A stretch of 64,000 nt of DNA from Formicarius rufipectus (lineage: Eukaryota > Chordata > Aves > Passeriformes > Formicariidae), in the NCBI GenBank assembly GCA_013399695.1, contig VXAU01003702.1:1080519-1144518 (forward strand), in the 5' to 3' direction. The notes under the pieces are model-generated. The model did not search any database, was not told where the DNA came from, and saw only the letters and a list, made by a program, of their open reading frames with translations. Positions 51,201 to 63,500 of this stretch are shown one piece after another (the first letter of the stretch is position 1; every line of letters begins with the position of its first letter). A program made the position numbers and the translations under genes.

Positions 51201-51916
51201 TCCTGGCCTTTGAGTAGCTTGATGTTATCCCCAAAGGTGCTCCTCCCAAACATGCACCTAGTGCAGAACAGCATCTGTACAAAGGGCCTCTTAATAAAAG
51301 ACAAGTGAGGCAATTGAGGGAGCTACTGCTGAACAGAAATTCTGCCATTGCTTTTTCAGTCCATTTCTTTTCCTTACAAAAGCCCTTGAGACCCAGTCCT
51401 TGGACTGGATGCACATGCGTGGATGTGCATGCCACTGACTTCAGTGTGGTACCCTTCCTCAACTGGTGCAATGGTAAAATGAGGATTGTCCTGGGAAATG
51501 GTACTTTTGAGTTTGTTTTGAATGAAATCTGAGATAAATGAGGATTGTGAAAAAGAAACAGTCCTTTGCCTGAAATTCTGTACATCAACCTCGGGTCATT
51601 TCAGGCAATCATGAAGCTATGGACATTTTCCACAAATTTACAAATATATATACAGATATACACATATATACATGTCTATGTGTGTCAGCCTATGGGCTAG
51701 ATTTACTGCTGCTTTATTCCAGCCACACACAAGTATAATGGTTGCTTATTTTACAGAAAGAGATTGGTATAAAGTTGGAGTGACTTAGCAGTGACTGCTC
51801 CTGTGTTTATGCAAAAGATCCTTAAGTGGCCTGACATATAAGTACAGTGCCCTTATGTAAGTCCCATCATCACACATGCACAGAAAAAGGACCCAGCAGT
51901 CTTACAGCTGTTAATG

Positions 51917-51968
51917 AAGCAAATTTCCCTTTGATTCCAATGACCTGTAATCAAAGGGAATTTTACTT
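51917..51968. repeat. Inverted repeat, 20-base arms, 12-base loop
   Basis: The left arm AAGCAAATTTCCCTTTGATT (51917-51936) and the right arm AATCAAAGGGAATTTTACTT (51949-51968) pair at 18 of 20 positions, with the inner 12 pairs perfect and the loop CCAATGACCTGT. Each arm holds the TCF/LEF core ATCAAAG or its complement. Confidence 0.9.
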
Positions 51969-52454
51969 GAGAAAGAACTGAAAATTCAAGCCTGTTTTAG
52001 GTACAGTTTACAGTTTTGAAAGTTGTGATGTCTGTCATACTAGGCCTCAAAATTCTTTAAAATGATTAGTTACTGCAAAAAAAAAACCAACCTTCAAAAG
52101 TTCTCAAATATGCTTTTTGGTGTAAATAGGGGAAATTTTGTCCTGCAAAAGATCAAACCAAAAATACATAGCTGTAAACACTCTAAGTGATGGAAATTGC
52201 CAAGTAAAAATAGTAACAGTTTAAATTAGATATCTGTGATTGCTGTTGGTGCCCAGGAGTTATAAATAATTCAGTACACTCTAACTGAATAGTCTAAGGC
52301 TGCACTTTTATTGTTCTGATTACTCAAACATTTTTCTTATGATCTGTATTGTTAATGAATAACCCTTTGTAAAAAAAAAGACAGCCTTATGCTCTACAGC
52401 CAGAAAAAAAATCTTCTTGAGATAAAACATCACAAGAGCTTAAGCAAATTAGGA

Positions 52455-52486
52455 GCATATATGATTTTTTAAAAAAATATATATGC
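52455..52486. repeat. 32-base AT-rich near-palindrome
   Basis: GCATATATGATTTTTT is followed directly by AAAAAAATATATATGC; the arms pair at 14 of 16 positions without a spacer. Low complexity makes chance formation possible. Confidence 0.8.
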
Positions 52487-55400
52487 AGGCACCAAAGGCA
52501 TTTAGTGTTTTATTCACTGTCTAAGGAGGAATTGGCTGCTGAAGCTTTTTTGTGTATCTGGCCCCAAGAGAACAAGCCACGTCTGACTCACACTCCTTGG
52601 AGTCTACACCACTTTGAAACTGGGGCAAAACCTACAGGTTTTTGAAGGCTTGTCTCTTTATCTCTTCTACAGCAGAACCGGTTACTGCTTGGGTATTTCT
52701 GACCAGCCGGCAAAATAACAAGGCCACTTGAATGAATTGCCTTTCCAGAGATATTCCTGTGTCCTGCTGCCACAGGTAGAGCTCAGAGCCCTGGGAGTGT
52801 GAAGCTCCCTGCTGCACTGAGCAGTGGTAACCATGGTCGTCCTGCTGCAACAGCCACACAAACCTCTGCAGGGGACAGGAACAAGACTCGGGCGGTGTCC
52901 TGACATGGCACAGTGGGATTTTTAACTAGGGATCATAAAGGTTTCTGCTTTGGAGGTGATACATTGGCAACTCTTTCTTAAATATCCAAATACATTTTGA
53001 TGGAGAAGACTAAATTCATCCCAGTTGTATTGTGCTTCCCCATGTATCTCCAGCAGATGATTTCCACGTGATCTGCATGCACAACCTAACACGGACACAG
53101 ATGGCATCTGAATTGCATTGCAACTCCAGAGTTAAGTATTAAAGAGTGGAAAACAAATCTGCTGCATTTTGCTGTGTGTCTTCTCTCTACATAGTACACT
53201 TTTGCAGGCTACTGGCACCACATCCTGTGGGAAGGAGGGGTGTGAGTGTGCCCATGTGTGCAGACCCTATACAAGAAAATTTAAGTTACTTTTTGCCACT
53301 ATGCATGAGTGTTAATCAGTGAAGGGAAAATATAAAAATGCAGTACTAGAAGAGACTGACAATTCCTGCTGCTGATGCTGCAGGCGACGTTGGATTGTCC
53401 TCACAGAATTCTACCAATGTCCATCAGTTCTGCCCTATAGAAACTGCTGTTGGTTTTCCTTTTATTCACTCCCCCACCTTCCCCTGGAGATAATCTATCT
53501 GAGACTAATACCATCTTCATTGCAAATCTTCCCTGATCAAAGAAGGACAATTGATCTGTGATTTTGGAGTGCTTTACTAGAGGTGAGCAGCTTTTCATTT
53601 CCTTGTTGTGGCCTATATTGAGGCAGTTGTCTAGGCTCTTTCTCCAAGTTAAATCCTAAACTGGTGCAAGGCATACAGCACTTAAATTAAAAGCATTTTA
53701 TCCGGCTCCAGTTCTCCCACTGATGTCAGCATGGAACTTGTCAGAGTCCCCTGGCACCAGCAGCATTTGTTTTAAAAATGTTACAATCTCTTACTATGGC
53801 TCCAAATCAGGCTGTTAGGATTGGGGTGTGAGTGGGGTAGAGAGAATGCAAACCCAAAGTCAGGGTGTGTGGGAAGGTAACATATAACAATTCTCTTTCT
53901 CAGGACAAAGAATAGATTCTGTGAGTGTGTAAGGACACAATTTTCAGTGTTAACTAAGACAGCACTAAAATATTTTCTAATGCACCTCATCTTTCTATAG
54001 ACTTCAACAGACTATGAAATAGAAGCACTGTATTCCTGGCTACAACTGAAAACTGCGGCTATGAGTTTTGAGCTAAGCCCTGGTTTTTGAGTTTTCAGTG
54101 TAGACTGGCAGAATCAAGATTTTACGGATCTGGCCTCGAATTTGCAATTAAACTTTAGACTTTTTGAAATTCAGTTCCTGACCTTGGAAATTCCCCCATT
54201 GCCAATCTTTGCATGCTGTTTGTGCTTCATGCACACTTTTTCTTTTTGTCAGTGGTACCTGGCAATTGTTCAGAGCTGTCTCAGTTTTCAACCTTGCGCC
54301 TTCCCTTGCTGGCTGGATGAGCACAGCAGTTTGGGCCATGAAAGAGTGGGAAACCTGGGGCCAAGGAAAGACAGGGTTGGTTCAAGTGATGTGCTGAGCA
54401 CTCCTGTAGCCCTCCTAGGCTTACATAGAGGCACACAGAAGAAAGAGCCTGAATAGAGAATGTCTTTTTTTAAGCTATACTTGGTAACATATTATTTTCC
54501 CTCCATTTCGCTGCTGGCAGTTAGCTTGGCACTCAAGAATTAAGGACAGATTACAGTGATTTTCTTCTGAGCTCTGCTTATCAGTGGGCCTCCAGGGATG
54601 AGACTGATTCGGTGGTGCTGCATGGTGGGTAAATGGACAGCCATGGAGACACAGTCTTTCAGGAATGCTTGGGAATCTGAGATACCCCCTGCATATCAAT
54701 CCTCTGCCTCACCAACATAGTTTCATTCACCATCCAATGACCTGCACAGCTAATGTGCCACAGCTAAAAATGGTCCAAAACAACTTGCATCTACAGGAAA
54801 GCAGAACACCTGCACTCTCATGATTCACTCCTGTGAGGGTGAGAATCCTCTGTTTAAAAGACTCTGAGGGTGCTTTTTTCCCCCTTTCATTTGTTGTTGC
54901 AGCTGGAATAACATTTTAAAAAGTAATGGTGATTTTCCAAAAGCAATATTTCAAAGAAATTACTCCGGTCACAGGTGGTTTCTGATCCACTTGCTACTGT
55001 CCCTGGGGTAGAATGAAAGGGAAAAAAGCCCAACTAGAAAAAGAACTGAAGGGACTGTACTGTTTAGATGAGGGAAGATCAGCTGTGTGTTTGCAGAGGG
55101 AGTAAGGAGAGATGATATATACAGGTGGCCAGTATGGGTCAGGAAATTTAACACACAAACAGCTTTAGCTTGAAGAAGATGTCCTATCCAGTATGTAAGA
55201 TACAGGGCACATGATCACTTGCCATGTAGCCCCCTTGCATGTACAGTGTTACCGGCAGGGATGGACAGCAGAACCCCTGCAGCAGGCTCACTGCAGTCAC
55301 AGGGCAACATCACTGCACAATAACTAGGAGTCTCTGTACAGAAAACCTCAGCCTGCAGGTTGCAGTGGGTTCAGCCAATTCATCCTGCATCCTTAGGATG

Positions 55401-58400
55401 GGCCCTTTATATTATCTGTGCTCACTGCAGCCAAGGGACTCTGTGGTCTCTGGAGCAGAGAGACATGTTGTCTCAGTAGGGCAACATGAAAGGCTACCTG
55501 TGGGAAATATCTGACCAGATAGGGACCCTTCATTTCCATCTCATGGAAAGGGAGGCCAAGCACGTGCTGGTCCCTCAGGCTAGGAAAAGAGCCTCACTTT
55601 ATCTGCAGGGGGAGGATAGGAAAAGAAGATCAGGGGCTGGACTCTGCAGAAAGCTGAGATGAACATCACCCAGGAAAGCACACGAAGCATAATAGTCTAC
55701 CAAAGTTAAGGGGATTAGTCACATGTTTCAAGTAAAGCACAGGCACTTGGCCAGAGCAGTTCTGAGGGATGGGGTCAAGCCCCTTAATGTTGGGATCACA
55801 GATAACAGATTTCTAATTAGCTACTCCTCCAACTAAGAAACCACGCGCTAGCCAAAAATTTGAATCTCTGTTCAGGATATTTCAAAGCCTCCCTGAAATG
55901 CAGAAACTCAGATTAGATATGAGTGTGCTTTGGCTCAGGATACATGGAGACACTAACCATCACAAATCTGGATCTGGATGTATTTTGAGTTGACCCTGCT
56001 CTAAAGACGAGTTCTGAGCCAAGAGAAAGCGTGGTGGGGCTGTGAGCCCCTTTCAAGGGTATAGAAGCACATGGGATTCCTCCCAGTGCTGCAAGGAGCA
56101 CGGAGGGAATTTCACAATATCCCACGAGAGTCTTGCCCTTGCTTAAAGCATTGATGAGAAAACTGGTGTTTGGACAAATAGTCCTTTCTTGGGGATTCAG
56201 ATGGACATTAAGGTGATATGATCACCTGCTGCTCCAGATATTCCCATAGCTTTTAAGATGCTTCCTGGCCACACAGCCCTTACAGACCCTCTGCTAGAGC
56301 AAGTGGAAAATCACAGAACTGGCCAAAAGATCCAGGGTTAACAGTTTTCTGTTGTCAATAAAAATAATCATAACCCTCTTCCACCACTGCCACACAGACA
56401 CAGGCTCACATACAGCTTGCAAACCAACACCAGCAGAGAATACTCCATCAAGGCAAAACTGTTTTCATGCCAGCTGCAGAAAGAAAGCAAAGCTTTGAAA
56501 ATCCATGAAACAGCAAAATTACTTCAATTTCTTTAAATCTTACTGCTATATCTCTTTCAAAACTGTATCTGTAGAAGAATACACTTTATGAGCACTCATG
56601 GACCATGCAAGGATACATCATCACAGGAGCTGCTGTACTGCTTTCCATGCCACTTCTTTTCCATTTCCAGGTCAGATGGTGGACTCCAGCTAGATACCTC
56701 TGTGCACTTTGGTTTACCTGGGTCACTCCAGACATCTGTATTCACATTAAACACCTTCCCTATTGCACTCGGCATTTCAGAGGAGGAAGAAAGTTTGCAT
56801 TCAAAGCTGTTTTAATGAAACCGCTATCACTTTCCTAATATCTTAATGGGAAGCTGTCTTTTTGCAAAATTTTTCATACTTTGAAGTAATAAACCATTTT
56901 TTATAGGTCTCTCTTGGTTTTCTGTTATTGGTTTTCTGCTTTCAGCTTTCATTTAGCTTTCCAAGGCTGTTTTTATTTTAAATTTCCTTCTTTCGTTCAA
57001 TGGTAATTCATCATCCTCCTTACTGAGTAGGCACTTGCACAGTCAAATGGTTTCAAAACTTTTCAAAACCACTCTATTTGAAAACCTTGCCAGAAAAAAA
57101 AAATAAACCAATCTACTTATAAAGGAAGTTTCTTCAAAAGGCTTGTATTTTCAACATGAACAAATAAATAATTTCTCTGGTCACATCCAATGGAAAATGA
57201 AATTATGAAACTTCAGTTGACAGGGATGGCACTTCAGTGGCAACACACTGACTTAGCAGCTGGCATTGGCATGTTTGGGGAATTTGTAGACAATGGAAAG
57301 CAAAAGCTAGGTAGTTCAGCAAGAAGGAGAGAAACCCAAATCTACCCTACTCCACCATGCCCTCCAGAAATTGCATTTCTTTGGACACTGTTAATTCAGC
57401 AATGTCATCACACAAGGTGTAACAGGGAGGGGAAGAGGGGCTGCAAGGAGAGTGGCTGGCTATGGAATTGTATTGTGTAAAAATGATTTGTTAGCCAGAT
57501 TTTTTTAAACCAAGCAATACTGTTTCTTGACAGCTGTGTAAATGGCATGACCTGGAAATTAATGCCTGCCTTTCTTGGCAGCAAGCACAGCCTCAGTAGG
57601 TTGCTTCCTTCGCCTGGTGAGATTTTTTAGATGCAGAGGATGACTTTTTATTAACTCATGATGACATGCAGCTGTCATGGAAGAAAGGATTGCTGGTACT
57701 ATCCCTGAATTAAAAGCATGTTGGGTTGGGTTGGTTTAGGGGAGACCTTTTTTTCGTTGTCCTGTCTCCCTTTGCCTGTATATTTGTCAGTGGTGCCCTC
57801 ACTCCTGCATATGGCAATTCAGTCAATCCTTCTTCAGAGTCCCTTTGGTTTCACCCTTGGCCCTTCTTCCCAACCTTCCCCTCAGCCACCGGTCCCCTGC
57901 AAGGACCCAGTGTCCTCACAGCCAAAATGCTTTCCTTCTTCTAATGATATTCACCCACCTCTCCAGACTTAGCTGTTCATTTAGCTCTTCTGGGACCTAT
58001 GACCTGAACAATGGCAAGAGCAGAGTGAAGGGGAAAGGAGACAATAGGAAGAGGAGTAGCAGGAAAAAGAGAAAGACCAAAAAAGAGAGAGAGTTTCATT
58101 TGCAGATTCACAGTTATATCATACAATGCTTGAGCTCATGGGAAATGAATCTCTGTTCTCTGCATCTGACCCTTTCATGTCCATCTGTACACTCAGTTCT
58201 CTCAGATGGAGAGTGGAGATATCCAATGAACTGGGGCCATTTCCAAAGACAAGATGTGGGAAGGTCTTATTTGGCATACATGAACACAATGAGAGGCATC
58301 TCTTACTTCTCTCTTACAGAAATTAGCTCTCTTTTCCTCCTCAGCAATGGCTTTTGCCCAGTTGTCTTAAACATCCAAAATGGAACCTTGATGAAATCCC

Positions 58401-59057
58401 ATTCCAGAAGATATCTGTGAAGAGCAACTGCCAGGGCTCCCCCCATCTCCCTTCTCCTTGGTCGGGCTTCCACTAGATTCACCATCCTGAACTCTCATAT
58501 GCTCCGTGAAAACAAAAAAACATCCCAAAATCCACCAGAGAAGATGTGCTATCTCAGCCCTGACAGATTTCCTCATGTTTCTGCCGTTGTGGTGCCTCAG
58601 TCTTGGGCCACAAACACAGCATGGATGGTTTGGTGGACAATCACATTGCAATGTTTTACATTTTTCTTTTTGTTAAAAAAAATAAATAAAGGAAGAGGGA
58701 AGAAAAAGTTATACACACATGTATCACAGCATTTTCTAAAGGCCTTCTGCTGCATTTACATTAGCAGTTCAGCCTCAGTTGTAAGCCTGGATGTAAGGCA
58801 GCTGGAAGATTAAAACCGCACTGTTGGAAAGTCCGCTGAGATGTCCTCTTGGAGTTGTTTTTGTTGCTGTTGTTTTCTGGTTCTATTTTCTCAGATCTGT
58901 TTTTTATAGTTTTTACTTGTTTGCTTCTCTCTAAAGTTTGGCAGGCAAAGAGAAAATGCTTTTCTGCTTTTCCTCACATGTTCTGTCCATCTTGTTTTCT
59001 GTGTTTAAGGAAGAAAAAGAAAAACAACAAAACCCCCAAACCAGAGACAGGACAGGC

Positions 59058-59074
59058 TTTTTTTTTTTTTTTTT
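59058..59074. repeat. Poly-T tract
   Basis: Seventeen T on the plus strand followed by AAAGAAAGAAAAAGAAAG. It is an A-rich tract in the sense of the TMEM178B transcript. Confidence 0.9.
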
Positions 59075-59218
59075 AAAGAAAGAAAAAGAAAGTGGGTGGG
59101 GTTTTGATAGAGGCCTTGAGGAGGTACATTGTTGAGGTGGCTCAAATGCTTCATTTGTTCCTTTGTTTCCTGTTTGTATTTCCCCTTCTGATTGCAATGG
59201 ACACGCTTTTTGCATCAT

Positions 59219-59243
59219 CCCTCCCCGCGCCCCCACCCCCACC
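59219..59243 (-). promoter_or_regulatory. G-quadruplex motif in TMEM178B 3'UTR
   Basis: The minus (transcribed-sense) strand reads GGTGGGGGTGGGGGCGCGGG followed by GAGGG: four G runs of three or more with loops of one to three bases. It lies about 180-200 bases after the stop codon, so it would be in the mRNA of TMEM178B. Folding is predicted, not shown. Confidence 0.6.
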
Positions 59244-59377
59244 ATGTCCTGTACAGATTCTGGTTCCAGATCCCCCACATGGATCCCCTGTTCCCCTTCC
59301 GAAATGGCAGTAGGTAGGTGCAACTGTAGGTTCATTTGACCTCTAAGGTATGATGCTGAAGTTAAGAGTTGGATGGA

Positions 59378-59817
59378 ATATATATGGATATGTGTGTGTG
59401 TGTTTGTTTGCTATTTGTTTTAGCACACTGTCCCATTCTCAGGTCTAGATTTGGGGTGGTTGGTCCTGGGGACAGGTTGGACAGAAGGGGCCAGAGTGCA
59501 GAAGAAGCCAGAGATAAGAGTGAGGCCCAGGCCCCCCCACGCACAGAACATGGACCAGCCATAGCCATGGCTGATGTCGTCGGGAAGTCCGTACAGGTAG
59601 CGGGGGTAGCGGGAGAGCTCAAAGTTGATTCCAGCCACGCACGTGCACAGTGAAATGATGCAGAAGGTTCCTGGAGGAGAGCGGGAAGGGGAGAAGGAGG
59701 GAGGAGAAAAACAAAGAGAAGTTAGAAAAGCGACAGACATACCACTTTCCAAGCTGCCTGAGAAGAGCTGGTAAGAGCAGTAAGGAAGTGCCTGAAGGAA
59801 GATGTTTGTACAGAAAG
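59378..59817. repeat. Left copy of duplicated 440-base block
   Basis: By eye this block is identical to 60226-60665, including the terminal exon and 147 bases of intron, and stops at the N gap. The preceding 19 bases (59359-59377) also recur at 60018-60036, but in the right copy 189 extra bases, including a TA microsatellite, lie between the two parts. Confidence 0.93.
59420..59670 (-). CDS. TMEM178B: TMEM178B terminal coding exon, copy 1 (likely assembly duplicate)
   Basis: Encodes the last 82 residues of transmembrane protein 178B, a four-helix membrane protein of the claudin-like superfamily with poorly known function. It begins GTFCIISLCTCVAGINFELS, continues with RYPRYLYGLPDDISHGYGWS and the last helix MFCAWGGLGLTLISGFFC, and ends PKSRPENGTVC with stop TAA at 59422-59420. 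It is nearly identical to the human C-terminus. The acceptor is CTCCTCCAG|, entering with two bases of a Gly codon. An apparently identical second copy lies at 60268-60518 across an N gap, so one is probably false. Confidence 0.95.
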
Positions 59818-60017
59818 NNNNNNNNNNNNNNNNNNNNNNNNNNNNNNNNNNNNNNNNNNNNNNNNNNNNNNNNNNNNNNNNNNNNNNNNNNNNNNNNNNN
59901 NNNNNNNNNNNNNNNNNNNNNNNNNNNNNNNNNNNNNNNNNNNNNNNNNNNNNNNNNNNNNNNNNNNNNNNNNNNNNNNNNNNNNNNNNNNNNNNNNNNN
60001 NNNNNNNNNNNNNNNNN
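59818..60017. other. Assembly gap (200 N)
   Basis: A round-numbered run of N between two copies of the same sequence. It is probably a placeholder rather than measured distance. Confidence 0.98.
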
Positions 60018-60162
60018 AAGTTAAGAGTTGGATGGAAGAGCCATGTGAGAGAAAAGCTTTCCCATCGCTGTGAGAAAGAATGAAGCAACACAGAGTCCAG
60101 TGGAGATGTGAGTGCCGTGTTGGACTCAGCTCTACCTTGGCACTGGCATTAATTTGAGATTT

Positions 60163-60235
60163 TATATATATTTATAATTATATATACATATATATGCATG
60201 TATTGGCATACATAGGCATATATATATATATATGG
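60163..60235. repeat. TA-rich microsatellite
   Basis: TATATA runs with ATGCATGTATTGGCATAC in the middle. It falls in the segment absent from the left duplicate and is the kind of sequence that misleads assemblers. Confidence 0.9.
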
Positions 60236-60267
60236 ATATGTGTGTGTGTGTTTGTTTGCTATTTGTT

Positions 60268-60518
60268 TTAGCACACTGTCCCATTCTCAGGTCTAGATTT
60301 GGGGTGGTTGGTCCTGGGGACAGGTTGGACAGAAGGGGCCAGAGTGCAGAAGAAGCCAGAGATAAGAGTGAGGCCCAGGCCCCCCCACGCACAGAACATG
60401 GACCAGCCATAGCCATGGCTGATGTCGTCGGGAAGTCCGTACAGGTAGCGGGGGTAGCGGGAGAGCTCAAAGTTGATTCCAGCCACGCACGTGCACAGTG
60501 AAATGATGCAGAAGGTTC
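60268..60518 (-). CDS. TMEM178B: TMEM178B terminal coding exon, copy 2
   Basis: Same 251-base exon as at 59420-59670 with identical translation, acceptor and TAA stop (60270-60268). This copy runs on into intron sequence on the right, where the upstream exons must lie, so it is the better candidate for the genuine exon. The preceding exons, with the first three membrane helices, are beyond 64000. The gene lies upstream of AGK in the same orientation, as in human. Confidence 0.95.
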
Positions 60519-63500
60519 CTGGAGGAGAGCGGGAAGGGGAGAAGGAGGGAGGAGAAAAACAAAGAGAAGTTAGAAAAGCGACAGACATACCACTTTCCAA
60601 GCTGCCTGAGAAGAGCTGGTAAGAGCAGTAAGGAAGTGCCTGAAGGAAGATGTTTGTACAGAAAGAGGCTTAGGCTGGTGGGTCCACAGGGAAAAAGCTG
60701 AGTGCCACCAGAGCCTTGAACACTGATCTGATGCTGAACAGAGCTGTGTGGAGAAACTGCAACAGGAACAGTTTTTCATTATGGGTGCTCCCTTGGGAAC
60801 CAGAACACTTCATGAAACCACTGATTTTTCTGAAACTTTGCTTTAGACAAATACAGAGTGAATAATCGTGTTTCAATTCTTTTTTTTCTTTTTTTTTGGG
60901 AGGGAGCTTTAATTTTTTGTTTAGTTCCATTTTTTCAGTGATAGGTTTTATAGAATATTCCAAAATACTTTATATATTCTAGCTCTGTTGAAGTGTACAT
61001 TTGAAATTACTTGTGGAGATTTTCCTCACGCTTTTCTAGTGTCAAAATACAGGATTTTTCATTATACAGTCTCCTTTTAAATATCACTGCAAAAATCTCA
61101 AAATCCATCTCAAAATTCAGATTCTACCCTCTGCATGACTCCAGTTCCAATCTGGATGCCCTCTGCAATGTTAGTGAAATCTTCAAAATATCCTGTTCTT
61201 GTTTTCCATCTCTGCAGCAATATTTCATTTCTTATTTCTTCCTGAGAACACTGCGAGGACAAACTTCATAACTCTGTCAGGTGGTGTTATGGAAAGGCAC
61301 ACGTATCAGATGAGGCTGAACCTTATCCTAGCCAGATGAGTCTAATTTTGATCTTTGGCCTCCAGCTTCATCAAAGCTAAACTCTGAGCTCCTGAAATGT
61401 CACAACTGCCACCCACACACCAAATAATGGATAGCTACAGATGCTACACACCTGCCTCAAGAGATAACAATTCCAGTGAACATAAAGTTGGTAGTTTATT
61501 TTGCCTCCCTAATTCCTCCTTTTGTGAGCCTCTCTGAGGTGCCTGGAGAGCCCTGGGCACAGAAGACAACACCCAGGACATGTGCTGTAGCAAACACAGG
61601 GTCAGTCCTGTGTGCCATCCCGCTATTCACGCACAGACCAGTAGCATGCGGCAAGTGCTACCAGCACAGCACATCCTGCATCTGTTCACTAGCATCTGCT
61701 GGTGAGGAATCTCCTGTTCTTCCTGGTCCCATCCCTAGGACAGCACAATTCTCCAAAGCACTCACAGTCAGCCTTCAGTGACAAGCTCCTGCCCTTGTAC
61801 TCCTCCCTGCCCCTGCTTCTCTTCTGCAACAGTTTTTCTGTTGTTTCTCTGCTGCTTTGCTCTTTTTAGTTGCAGTTGCATTAAATAAATGGATTTGGCA
61901 CTCCCCAGTCTGAAGACAGAGGTAAGATTATTTGGTGAATTCACACGAAATTTGGTTCAGAAACCAGGAGCATTTGCAGGCACATATATATACCATCAAA
62001 GTTGTGTGGACCTTCCACCCTACCCATCATTCATCATCACTCAGGTCTAGAATTTCCAGGCAAATCTCTATCATAGTCCTGCTGTGAAATCATTGTCATG
62101 GCCCTCTCTCTGTTCTCCCTTCTGGTCCCTGATATGTATATTTGCACTGTTTTTTCTCCAGGGTAGTTTGGACTGTCACTTGTAGATAGTCTCTGTTGTC
62201 AGTGTCATAGAATATGAGAACTCTAGATGCCTCCCCTAGTGCCATATATAGCTACCAGATGGTCCAGGGTATTCATAAGGGCTCATATTATGATAGTGCC
62301 ACAAGGTACCAGTGAGGGCCAGTGAGCTGCTGCAGTAGGTACTATGCCTATTTAAACCCAAACAGCCTTGCCTCTCACCAGCACCTCGTTAGTCTGCAAT
62401 CAGGGCTCTGGGTTCTTGGAGAAGCCTTGTGAGATTCCAGGCCCTGGAGCTTTCTTTGGAGATGTTCTATACTACTTCAAAGCACAGAGCAGAATAAATG
62501 GGAAGGTTTCCCTTCCACAATTCCTTATTCAAAAATCAGGTTGTTTGATTAGAAAGCGCACACCCTTTCCACATTTTAGGTTATGCGTGTGACTTAGGTT
62601 ATCCAGGAACGTGAAGGTGTCTGACAAGAATGTGGTTGGATCCTGTGCAACGTTTCAGCATTTCTAGGAGTACATTGTGGGACCATGGAAAAAAGCATCC
62701 ATCAGAAGCACTGTGCTCTGAACCAAGCTCTGTGGCTCATTTCAAATATTTGTGGTTAGAAAATGACAGGGAAGGCCTTTCTTTGCTAGTAAGAACATGG
62801 TAATTTCAGCTCTCTCAAAATATAAGATTGTTAAGAGAGGTGGGTGGGAAAATCTGTGTGGCCAGACTGAAGCCGCATTTGCTAAGTACAAAAGGGAAGG
62901 AAATAACTTTGGATTTCAAATACTCCCTGTGCTATCATGCTTTGCCGTGGCTATTTTGATCACAACCTCTTCAGTGCAACAAATGTTGCTTATTCTTTTT
63001 ATTTGCACAGTACTAAATATACTGGCACTCAACCTTGCTGAGGGTGTTCTACCCCTTAACAAAGGACCACTAAAGAACAAGTAACACCACTAGAGAAATA
63101 AGCAAATCATGAGTGTGAGACATCTTTAAAAAAAGGCTGCCCCCATCCTGCCCCTTCACTGGAGGATGTGCTAACCCCACAATGATAAATAATGACTGTC
63201 GATGTTACAGGGTGCATAGTAGGGTCCTCCCAGCTGGCCACCCCTCTGTGCTTCTGCAGGATGTCTTGTACAGTACAGGTTTATCAGCCTCTCTAGTGCT
63301 ATTCATTGCAGACATAAGAATGGCCATTTTATACCACCTAGAAGCATCTTTATGGCCATTTTATGAGTCCTATGTGTTGCTTGTATTCAGCCAAGCAAAG
63401 CAGTTCTCACAGTTAATATGGCCTCTCACCAGGAGAGCTACTGATGAGAGCTGAATAAGGTTACTACCTCATGACTGTTCAGTAGCTTTTCCTCATGGCA

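Larger units (their letters stand above)
47101..59419 (-). other. Possible long 3'UTR of TMEM178B / non-coding
   Basis: About 12 kb immediately downstream of the TMEM178B stop codon with no coding exon recognised and no CR1 copy. The first several hundred bases below 59420 must be TMEM178B 3'UTR. How far it extends is unknown; the poly(A)-like signals near 47.05-47.1 kb are one candidate end. Included items are the hairpin at 51917-51968, the near-palindrome at 52455-52486, the TA-rich stretch at about 51640-51680 and a T17 run at 59058-59074. Confidence 0.4.
60018..60665. repeat. Right copy of duplicated block
   Basis: Contains the 19-base start, the 189 bases missing from the left copy and the 440-base identical block. 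It continues without a break into unique intron sequence at 60666, so it looks like the true version at least on its right side. Confidence 0.93.

Noticed and set aside
51640..51680. TA/CA-rich stretch as a possible origin or matrix attachment site
   Set aside because: It is short, simple sequence with no supporting structure.
57845..58420. Plus-strand open frame of 191 codons
   Set aside because: No domain, no plausible splice structure and no recognisable family. It lies opposite the possible TMEM178B 3'UTR, and a frame this long is expected occasionally by chance in 64 kb.
59420..60518. True tandem duplication of the TMEM178B last exon
   Set aside because: The copies look identical including intron and flank the N gap, which fits an assembly artefact much better than an evolved duplication.
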